This document shows positions 8,995 to 14,806 of a DNA stretch of 37,475 nucleotides, one piece after another. Made by a program: the position numbers and the translations under genes. The notes below the pieces were generated by a model. That model searched no databases and was not told the DNA's origin. It saw only the letters and a program-made list of their open reading frames with translations. How positions within the stretch are numbered: position 1 is the first letter of the stretch; the number at the start of each line of letters is the position of its first letter. The stretch comes from Microcaldota archaeon (GTDB lineage Archaea > Micrarchaeota > Micrarchaeia > Micrarchaeales > CABMGC01): NCBI GenBank assembly GCA_021817505.1, contig JAKAUU010000031.1, forward strand, positions 1-37,475. Direction: 5' to 3'.

Positions 8995-9098
8995 ATTATA
9001 TTTGGGGTATTCTGATATTTATACTTTTTCTATAAACCACGCTGAGAAAAAGGAATATGTGGGCAGTTTTACCTGGACATAGCATTGGCGGATGTTTG

Positions 9099-10025
9099 CT
9101 AAGTAGACTGGCCGATATAGGTATTCTTCCACTGTGATGTGGCAGTTACGTTGTATATTTTACCGTTAAATCCATTCCCGCTGTAATCGTTTGCATTTCC
9201 GTTCAGCTGCCACCATGCTATTAAATTAGGGAGATCGACTGGAGCACCGTTGATCCCTTCGGCATATAGCGTCTGGACGTCTGCGGTCGTCAGAGTCGAA
9301 TTGTATATCTGCACGTCTGCCTCATAGCCGCTGTTGTAATATGCTTCGTACTGGCCATTGTTCACCCAGCATCTGCATCCGCTTGCATTGACCCCTATAT
9401 ATGCAGTATTGGCTCCTGTTAAAGCCGCGCCTGGACCTGATGCAACGAGCTTTCCGTTAAGATAAACTCTGGTAGTAGAGCCGTTTATGGTAGTTACGCC
9501 GTAGTTCCACCCTCCTGCAACCACATTCGACGGACTGCACTGCATCGCGCTCGGAGTGCCACCGCATAGTTCGTTAGAATATGGTTGGCCGATTTCATAT
9601 CCTACGGCAAGTTGCGGATATGTTCCATTGAATCCTACTAAAACTCCGCCGTATGATATGAGACTTCCGCCGTATTCAATGTTTGGCGGCTCCCAGAACC
9701 AAGCCGATATGGTCATCGGGCTTATGGTCTGATTAAGATATGATACAACATAATTAGGGTAACATATGGCAAGATTGGGCCATGCACAGGGCATGTTGGC
9801 CACAGATTGAGGTATGCCGGTGGTACAAGTCCCTGCAAGACTTATGAACTGTGTTGACAGCGGCCCATAGGGTCGTATTACTTGGCAGGCGCCCCCTTGA
9901 ACTGCAGGGTAGAATATTGAAGGGTTGAATACGCCGTATTCAAATAGGATTGCGATTACGACCATGAGTATCGCAAACATCCAACCGTATGTGAGCAGAT
10001 ACTCCATTGCGCTTTGAAGCTTCAT
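9099..10025 (-). CDS. Pilin-like secreted protein with LamG/concanavalin-like domain
   Basis: This 308-residue protein begins MKLQSAMEYLLTYGWMFAILMVVIAILFEYGVF, a class III (type IV pilin-like) signal segment: a short basic N-terminus, Gln-Ser-Ala-Met-Glu-Tyr, then a hydrophobic helix. This motif is widespread in archaeal surface proteins and is cut by a prepilin-type peptidase. Residues about 95-300 form a LamG/ConA-like lectin domain: SAWFWEPP near the start, the VAGGWNYGVTTINGSTTRVYLNGKLV strand pair, and LIAWWQLNGNANDYSGNGFNGKIYN at the end. Several cysteines could form disulfides outside the cell. It is a single gene; TTTAATAT is 28 nt before the ATG. Likely an adhesin or pilus-associated lectin. 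Confidence 0.8.
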   Translation of the reverse strand: MKLQSAMEYLLTYGWMFAILMVVIAILFEYGVFNPSIFYPAVQGGACQVIRPYGPLSTQFISLAGTCTTGIPQSVANMPCAWPNLAICYPNYVVSYLNQTISPMTISAWFWEPPNIEYGGSLISYGGVLVGFNGTYPQLAVGYEIGQPYSNELCGGTPSAMQCSPSNVVAGGWNYGVTTINGSTTRVYLNGKLVASGPGAALTGANTAYIGVNASGCRCWVNNGQYEAYYNSGYEADVQIYNSTLTTADVQTLYAEGINGAPVDLPNLIAWWQLNGNANDYSGNGFNGKIYNVTATSQWKNTYIGQST

Positions 10026-10026
10026 G

Positions 10027-10062
10027 ATACTATCATATTAGGCAAATATTAAAAGATAGTAT
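10027..10062. promoter_or_regulatory. Inverted repeat flanking the TATA box of the pilin-like gene
   Basis: ATACTATC (10027-10034) and GATAGTAT (10055-10062) are perfect 8-bp inverted arms whose centres are 28 bp apart. They bracket the minus-strand TATA element (TTTAATAT) used by the LamG gene and also lie upstream of the divergent Nudix gene. This is a candidate operator for either gene; no cognate regulator is adjacent. Confidence 0.45.
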
Positions 10063-10114
10063 AGGGATTTAGCAAACTTTGATTAATCTTTTATTGGATT
10101 TATTCTGTGGGTTC

Positions 10115-10546
10115 ATGGGAGTAGATAGGCAATTTTATATAGGCGTAAAGGCACTCGTAACCGATCGGAAAGGCAGGATACTTGTCCTTAGAAAGGTTCC
10201 CCGCAAGGCATCTGACAGATGGAAGCCGTTCTGGGATCTGCCTGGCGGTAAGATGCAGGAACATTCTGTTGAAGATACACTGCTGCGCGAGATATATGAG
10301 GAAATAGGAGTAAGAAAGGTTAGAATAGGCCGGCTTATCGGTGCAACTGTATCTAATTTTAAGATTGATGGAGGAAGGAGCAGCCTTTTGTTCCTTATAT
10401 ATAAGTGCAGGGTTTCTGAAGGGTCGGAATTAAGGCTGAGCAAAGAGCATGATGAGTTACGGTGGGTTTCTGCCAGGGAAGCGAAGAGATACCTTGCTTA
10501 CATGCTGCCTGAAGAGTTTTTGAAGAAACTTGTGATTGCCAAATAG
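10115..10546 (+). CDS. Nudix hydrolase
   Basis: The enzyme probably hydrolyses a nucleoside diphosphate linked to another moiety, possibly an oxidised dNTP. The Nudix box is clear: LPGGKMQEHSVEDTLLREIYEEIG, with the REIYEEIG metal-binding core intact. It is one residue shorter than the usual GGxxExGEs...REUxEExG, so the first consensus Glu is displaced. The track's TTG start (10079) adds a hydrophobic run with no family support. ATG at 10115 gives MGVDRQFYIGVKALVTD, a typical first Nudix strand, and 143 residues. The substrate cannot be predicted. Confidence 0.85.
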   Translation: MGVDRQFYIGVKALVTDRKGRILVLRKVPRKASDRWKPFWDLPGGKMQEHSVEDTLLREIYEEIGVRKVRIGRLIGATVSNFKIDGGRSSLLFLIYKCRVSEGSELRLSKEHDELRWVSAREAKRYLAYMLPEEFLKKLVIAK

Positions 10547-10646
10547 CCTCTGCTCGTATGGAAAAATCAGCATCACACACAGATTGCAACATAATTACAA
10601 CATTTAAAAGCTTATCCTGCGCATTGTATTAAGATGGTGTGATTTC

Positions 10647-10919
10647 GTGGCTAGAAGACAAAGAGTTAGAAACAGTGGAACTGGAACTTCTATGAACTAT
10701 GCACATAAGAATAATCATAGTCCTGCAGGATGGTTGTACATGCTTGCCGGGATAGTTTTGGTATTTGTGGCATATTTTGTAGACCCTGAATTGATAGCGG
10801 CACTCATTTTCGTCGTTATAGGATTGGGTCTATTGGCTGCAGGATTTGGCATGATGGGCATAAAGTTTCCAGCGATATGCAACTTGTGCTGTGATGGCAG
10901 TTGCAGGACTGAGCATTGA
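10647..10919 (+). CDS. Small two-helix membrane protein
   Basis: This 90-residue protein starts at GTG (10647), with GGTG seven bases upstream and a TATA-like TTTAAAAG further up. A basic, polar N-terminus (MARRQRVRNS...) precedes two membrane helices (about 28-45 and 50-72). The C-terminal tail has four cysteines (CNLCCDGSC) that could bind metal or form disulfides. I do not recognise the family. A strong hairpin follows the gene. Confidence 0.65.
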   Translation: MARRQRVRNSGTGTSMNYAHKNNHSPAGWLYMLAGIVLVFVAYFVDPELIAALIFVVIGLGLLAAGFGMMGIKFPAICNLCCDGSCRTEH

Positions 10920-10938
10920 TTGAATTTTGCTCTTTTGC

Positions 10939-10964
10939 AGGTGCATGGTCTTTTCCATGCACCT
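10939..10964. other. Perfect 10-bp hairpin between convergent genes
   Basis: AGGTGCATGG-TCTTTT-CCATGCACCT forms a perfect 10-bp stem with a six-base loop, 20 bp after the small membrane protein and 61 bp before the end of the convergent polyprenyl synthase gene. No T-run follows directly on either strand, so it is not a classic archaeal terminator. It could be a 3'-end structure or a processing site. Confidence 0.55.
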
Positions 10965-11024
10965 TGGCAATCCTAATTCTGGCAGGCTATCCTTTTTCCT
11001 ATCTTGTTAATCCGTAAGTATGTT

Positions 11025-12095
11025 TCATACGGTCCTGTGGACTAAGAACTCTACAAGCTGATGCATCCTATTCTTTGCAGCAGATTCAGGAAGTATTTTA
11101 TCGACGTCATTCCATGCTTCGTTTATCATCTTTTCGGCAACATTTGAAGAGTATTCCTTTGATCCATACTTGTCTATTATGCTTATTGCTTCTTTTATCA
11201 GCGCCTTGTCCTTTGTATGCGTCTTGAGGATCTCTGCGAGCCTGTTTTTGTCTGCTTCGCTCCCGACCTTCATTACATGAAGCACCATTAAGGTTATCTT
11301 GCCTTCCGATATATCATCCCCTACGCCTCCTTTATTATCTGCAAGTTCGCTTTCAGTCAGGTTGAGTATATCGTCCTGTATCTGGAACGCTATGCCTATT
11401 GTAGCGCCAAATTTGCCAAGAGTGCTTATGGTTTTATCATCCGCCCCCGCCAGTGCACCGCCCAACTCGCACGCAAAACGAGAGAGTACTCCCGTCTTAT
11501 CATGTGCCATCTGCAGGTATTTTTCCTCAGTTATACTCTTTGGGTCTACAAGACCTGAGTGCCAGGCTATATCGATTGCCTGCCCAAGGGAGACTCTCGT
11601 CATGTTCTTTACGTATATTGATACGGCCCTGTTCTTCTTTTCATTATTAAGTTTTGGGCTATCTATCAGTGCAACCATCGGGAAGAAGTACATGAAGTCT
11701 CCGAGATTGGTCGCCACGTCTATCCCGAACTTAATGTGCAACGCATCCGCATTCCTTCGCTTTGGAGAGTTGTCCTCTATATCATCGTGTATCAGTGTTG
11801 CGTTGTGTATTACTTCAGGTATTATCGAGAATTCTATATATTCCTCCGGATCACTCCCCAAGGCTTCAAGGGTAAGCATGGTCAGAGCTGGCCTCCACCT
11901 CTTCCCTCCCAGGTCAAGCAGGTACCATGCAGGCTCAAGAATGCTCTTAGTCATGGCCTCAGGATCATATTCGTAGCTGCTCCTTCCAAGCAGGCTCTCT
12001 ATATACCTGCTTGACGACCTTTTCTTAAGATAGGTCTCAAGTTCCTGGTTTACCCTCTTTGAATTCTCTTTCAGATACTCTTCAAAATTATCCAT
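11025..12095 (-). CDS. Polyprenyl (geranylgeranyl/farnesyl) diphosphate synthase
   Basis: The enzyme chains isopentenyl units into the prenyl diphosphates used for archaeal lipids. The first Asp-rich motif is LIHDDIEDNSPKRR (DDxxD) with the basic pair after it. The second is FQIQDDILNLTE, with Asn in place of the last Asp (DDxxN). GGKRWRP near the N-terminus and GDDISEGKITLMVLHVM, with the conserved GDDI.EGK, near the C-terminus complete the family pattern. I start at ATG 12095 (MDNFEEYL); the track's TTG adds six residues. Chain length cannot be fixed from sequence alone: a Thr-Leu precedes the first DDxxD (NATLIHDD), with no bulky aromatic at the fifth position. Confidence 0.92.
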   Translation of the reverse strand: MDNFEEYLKENSKRVNQELETYLKKRSSSRYIESLLGRSSYEYDPEAMTKSILEPAWYLLDLGGKRWRPALTMLTLEALGSDPEEYIEFSIIPEVIHNATLIHDDIEDNSPKRRNADALHIKFGIDVATNLGDFMYFFPMVALIDSPKLNNEKKNRAVSIYVKNMTRVSLGQAIDIAWHSGLVDPKSITEEKYLQMAHDKTGVLSRFACELGGALAGADDKTISTLGKFGATIGIAFQIQDDILNLTESELADNKGGVGDDISEGKITLMVLHVMKVGSEADKNRLAEILKTHTKDKALIKEAISIIDKYGSKEYSSNVAEKMINEAWNDVDKILPESAAKNRMHQLVEFLVHRTV

Positions 12096-12164
12096 GAAAA
12101 ACACGTCTATCAATGGATTTTACTATGGACACTATGGTATTAAGAATTTAGCTGCATGTTCGTC

Positions 12165-12202
12165 AAAAAGCATTTGTTGCAGGGTTTCCCTTCGGCATGC
12201 TT
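12165..12202 (-). terminator. Hairpin plus T-run after the dedA operon
   Basis: On the minus strand AAGCAT...ATGCTT encloses a second small stem GGG-AAA-CCC and is followed by TTTTT. It lies 34 bp downstream of the DedA-family stop and before the next minus-strand gene, so it may end the dedA transcript and prevent readthrough. Confidence 0.4.
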
Positions 12203-12235
12203 TGCATAAAATACATTGCTTGTTAATTCACAGGA

Positions 12236-12877
12236 TTATGCCTTTCTTGTTCTTTTAACCGCAGTCCTGTAGATCATATAGAAGATTAGGGCCAGGAGAG
12301 CCACTGCAGACATGGCCACATACAGGTTATTTGAAGAGAGGAGATAATAGCCGAAAAGCATCAGGAGAATGTCCCATATCGCACTTCCTATCAGCGAATA
12401 AATGAAGAATTTCTTGAAAGGCATCCTGGCGAATCCCGCAGGGAAGCTTATCAGCCCCCGCAGCACTGGAATCATCCTTGAGACAAATACGGCAAACCCT
12501 CCGTTCCTGTTGAACCAGCTGTCAAACGCATCTATTTGCTCTTTCTTTATGTGGAATAGGCGCAGGTGTTTGTATACGACATCCTTTCCTATGAAGTATC
12601 CTATCGCATAGTCTATGACAACCCCTACCATGTTTCCCGCAAGTATTGCAAGCAGGGCTATGTAGAAGTTAAACACACCCTTCGCTGCAAGGTATCCTGC
12701 TATAGGGGCTATAACCTCGCTTGGAATGGGAAGAGATGCCCCTTCAAGCGCCATCAGCCCGAATAGGCCCATGTACCCATAAGCGGAGAGCAAATGGTTT
12801 ATGTAGGTGGTGCTGAATATGGTTTGCAGGATCATTATCGTTTGCAGCAAGAAGATCACAATATTATTAGTTGGCAT
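12236..12877 (-). CDS. DedA family membrane protein
   Basis: This is a multi-pass membrane protein of the DedA/VTT (SNARE-associated) family, several members of which move polyprenyl-phosphate or phospholipid across the membrane. Signatures are GLFGLMALEGASLPIPSEVIAPIAGYLA at the re-entrant loop and FVSRMIPVLRGLISFPAGFARMPFKKFF, which carries the conserved R...P...R...PAG...M pattern. At 213 residues it is normal length. Its ATG shares one base with the stop of the upstream secreted protein (TGATG), so the two are translationally coupled, suggesting a joint envelope role. Confidence 0.93.
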   Translation of the reverse strand: MPTNNIVIFLLQTIMILQTIFSTTYINHLLSAYGYMGLFGLMALEGASLPIPSEVIAPIAGYLAAKGVFNFYIALLAILAGNMVGVVIDYAIGYFIGKDVVYKHLRLFHIKKEQIDAFDSWFNRNGGFAVFVSRMIPVLRGLISFPAGFARMPFKKFFIYSLIGSAIWDILLMLFGYYLLSSNNLYVAMSAVALLALIFYMIYRTAVKRTRKA

Positions 12878-13614
12878 CAGCTCTTTCTGCGCATTGAGAG
12901 CAGATAGAGTATCACTATGGCTATTGCAAGTATGAATCCCACAACTATAAGAAGGCTTGGCTGCTGGGCCTGGCTGCTTTGATTGGCAGGTGTGCCTGTT
13001 CCGTTGCCCCCTGCAGTTCCAGATGAGCTTCCGTTCTGTGAAGGTATGGTATATAGCAAGGTAGTCGTAATGTTCTGCAGGACTGTAGTAGTTACGGATG
13101 AGGTAAGTATTGTGGTGGTTATATTTGCGGGAGCCTCAAAGCCTGGAATTGCAGTGCCGTAGTGGTTGGCGCTTCCGAAAAACTCTGCGCTTATGAGCCA
13201 TCCCCCATTTGAATAAACATAGGTGGCAGAATAGGGTATCTGCAATGTGTAGGATTGGTTCTGGGATACGAACCAGACGTCTCTGTTAATGTCATATTCC
13301 GTGCCGTTTATCGGGATTATGCTGGTATTGGTTACATAATACAGATACGGAGTACCATAAGAGGTGAGGTTGGCCAGCATTTGTGCGATTCCGGTTTGAC
13401 CGGAGTATATCCCGGTAAAATTAGTATTGCCCATGTTTATGAATATCGTTGGGGATTGGATGTAGCTGTTGGATACAGAGGATACGTTGTCGTTTGCTAT
13501 TTGCATTATGTGCGTGTTTGAAAGACTGATCAGCGTCTGGTTTACATTCGATTGCGCAAACACTGCAGTCGATAGGATAATCAATGCGATAATTGGCACA
13601 GATACTTTCATCAT
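12877..13614 (-). CDS. Secreted tail-anchored protein, possibly NTF2-like
   Basis: This 245-residue protein has a signal peptide (MMKVSVPIIALIILSTAVFA), an extracytoplasmic domain of about 130 residues, a Thr/Ser/Gly-rich linker (about 140-205), and a C-terminal membrane helix (LLIVVGFILAIAIVILYLL) with basic tail SMRRKS. The folded part alternates strands and ends with ATYVYSNGGWLISAEFFGS, which is reminiscent of NTF2/SnoaL-like domains, but this is weak. It is coupled to the downstream DedA gene by a one-base stop-start overlap. The role is unknown; it may be an extracellular partner of DedA. Confidence 0.7.
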   Translation of the reverse strand: MMKVSVPIIALIILSTAVFAQSNVNQTLISLSNTHIMQIANDNVSSVSNSYIQSPTIFINMGNTNFTGIYSGQTGIAQMLANLTSYGTPYLYYVTNTSIIPINGTEYDINRDVWFVSQNQSYTLQIPYSATYVYSNGGWLISAEFFGSANHYGTAIPGFEAPANITTTILTSSVTTTVLQNITTTLLYTIPSQNGSSSGTAGGNGTGTPANQSSQAQQPSLLIVVGFILAIAIVILYLLSMRRKS

Positions 13615-13764
13615 ATCACTTTAGATGGCTACACATAAATATTTATAGTCAGTATCCCTCGCCTTGCCCCATGCCATATGGGAAAGATTTTGCAAGAAGG
13701 AGCTGCGACTGGTTTTGAATGTGCAGCATATGAATATGGCAGGCTTTTCTGCATTTTAGTAATG

Positions 13765-13772
13765 TTTATATT
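13765..13772 (+). promoter_or_regulatory. TATA box of mscL
   Basis: TTTATATT begins 29 nt upstream of the mscL ATG. With archaeal TATA-to-start spacing this places the transcript start on the start codon. Confidence 0.55.
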
Positions 13773-13793
13773 GATTTTTAGAGTTATTCTATC

Positions 13794-14201
13794 ATGTCGT
13801 TGCTTCAGGAATTCCAGTCGTTCATAACCAAGGGTAATGTGATAGACCTTGCAGTGGCTTTCGTAATTGGCGCTGCATTCAATGCAGTGGTCACTGCGCT
13901 TGTTACGGACATTGTCACTCCGTTAATAGGAATACCTGGGCATGTGAACCTTGCAGGCATCACATTCACGGTTAACGGTAGCACCTTCCTTATCGGCGCG
14001 TTCGTAAATTCAGTAATAGCGTTCCTGAGCATAGCCATAGCAGTATTCTTCTTCGTGATAAAACCGATGGCAAAAATGCAGAAAGCCACCAGCAAGCCGC
14101 AGCCCGCTGCTGCACCTGATACGAAGACATGCACGGAATGCCTGTCAAAGATACCCATAATGGCAAAACGCTGCGCATTCTGCACCTCGCCTCAGAAGTA
14201 G
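13794..14201 (+). CDS. mscL: Large-conductance mechanosensitive channel with C-terminal zinc ribbon
   Basis: MscL opens under membrane tension to release osmolytes. The N-terminal amphipathic helix and TM1 match strongly (EFQSFITKGNVIDLAVAFVIGAAFNAVVTALVTDIVTPLIG); a short periplasmic loop and TM2 (about 66-90) follow. In place of the usual cytoplasmic helix bundle there is an Ala/Pro linker and a small zinc ribbon with C113, C116, C127 and C130 (CTEC...CAFC). The total length of 135 residues is typical. TTTATATT lies 29 nt before the ATG, so the message is probably leaderless. It is a single gene. Confidence 0.93.
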   Translation: MSLLQEFQSFITKGNVIDLAVAFVIGAAFNAVVTALVTDIVTPLIGIPGHVNLAGITFTVNGSTFLIGAFVNSVIAFLSIAIAVFFFVIKPMAKMQKATSKPQPAAAPDTKTCTECLSKIPIMAKRCAFCTSPQK

Positions 14202-14316
14202 GGTAATTGTCAGGCACCGTATGCGGCAGTTATTTCAAGGGCTTATCCTGAAGATAGTCTATGAATAAAAAAGGCAGGTGATTGAGGTTCGCATCGGCTA
14301 CGACTGCAATGCAATT

Positions 14317-14436
14317 TGGCGGAGGGGAGATTTGAACACCCGATCTCTAGATTTCTAAGGTCATAGCCTAAAGGCTCATTACTCATCATGCTATGCATAT
14401 GAGTCTAGCGCTCTAACCAGGCTGAGCTACTCCGCC
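14317..14436 (-). tRNA. tRNA-Met(CAT) (or tRNA-Ile2) with 45-nt intron at 37/38
   Basis: The acceptor GGCGGAG/CTCCGCC is perfect, discriminator A, no encoded CCA. The D-stem is GCTC/GAGC, the anticodon stem CTAGA/TCTAG, and the anticodon CAT sits in loop CTCATA|A. A 45-nt intron (14397-14353) follows position 37; bulges TAT and AAA around CTCA/TTAG (one mismatch) give a relaxed bulge-helix-bulge, and CATAGC/GCTATG forms the intron helix. The T-stem GGGTG/CTCCC has one U-U mismatch (52-62). The AT-rich anticodon stem excludes the initiator, leaving elongator Met or lysidine/agmatidine-type Ile. The mature length is 75 nt. Confidence 0.9.
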
Positions 14437-14528
14437 GCTGGAGTTTATTTGCATGCCAAAGTTATTTAGCTTTGCACCTTTAAATCAAAAGCTTATATAT
14501 AATAAATGATGTTATATTCTTGCTCCAT

Positions 14529-14601
14529 GGCCTTGGTAGTGTAATGGTTAGCATAGAGGACTGTGGATCCTCAGGACCGGGTTCGATTCCCGGCTTAGGC
14601 C
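14529..14601 (+). tRNA. tRNA-His(GTG)
   Basis: The anticodon arm is GAGGA-CTGTGGA-TCCTC, anticodon GTG. The histidine identity base G-1 is encoded (14529) and faces C73 (14601). The T-arm CCGGG-TTCGATT-CCCGG is perfect. The acceptor pairs well except for a U-U mismatch at 5-68 next to a G-U. No intron. TTATATATAA about 30-37 nt upstream is a suitable TATA box, and a T-rich run (TTTTTTT) follows within 25 nt. Confidence 0.93.
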
Positions 14602-14645
14602 CTTCTTTCTTGAGTTTTTTTGTTTCGGCGCTTAATTTTGCCGAA
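14602..14645 (+). terminator. T-rich stretch and hairpin after tRNA-His
   Basis: TTCTTTCTTGAGTTTTTTTG directly follows the tRNA and is typical of archaeal oligo-T termination. A stem TTCGGC/GCCGAA (14624-14645) follows and may mark the processed 3' end. Confidence 0.45.
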
Positions 14646-14729
14646 GGATTTTCATTGTGCTTCAGAATAACTATTTAAAGCTGAGCATCAGCATCTGTTT
14701 TTAGTGATAAAAGCCCTTTCTGATTTCGC

Positions 14730-14738
14730 TTTAAATAT
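14730..14738 (+). promoter_or_regulatory. TATA box of nrdJ
   Basis: TTTAAATAT lies 8 bp before the first NrdR-box-like site. Archaeal spacing puts the transcript start near 14757, inside that site, leaving a leader of about 50 nt before the GTG. Confidence 0.55.
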
Positions 14739-14745
14739 CTTAGTG

Positions 14746-14792
14746 ACACAATAGGTAGTGGTCTTGTGTTTGCAAGACACAACATATAGTAT
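14746..14792 (+). promoter_or_regulatory. Tandem NrdR boxes upstream of nrdJ
   Basis: Two 16-bp sites resemble the bacterial NrdR box, roughly ACACWATATATWGTGT. Site 1, ACACAATAGGTAGTGG (14746-14761), matches 13 of 16 positions. Site 2, ACACAACATATAGTAT (14777-14792), matches 14 of 16. They are 31 bp apart start to start with a 15-bp spacer, the spacing usual for tandem NrdR boxes (three helical turns). Site 1 covers the predicted transcription start. Since nrdR itself is convergent with nrdJ, repression of nrdJ by NrdR is a strong inference. Confidence 0.72.
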
Positions 14793-14806
14793 TTTGGGGC
14801 GAGCGT

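Noticed and set aside
14762-14785. Hairpin GTCTTG/CAAGAC and alternative TTGTGT/ACACAA before nrdJ, resembling an attenuator or riboswitch
   Set aside because: The stems are short and mostly explained by the spacer and edges of the NrdR-box pair; no conserved cobalamin-riboswitch box is visible.
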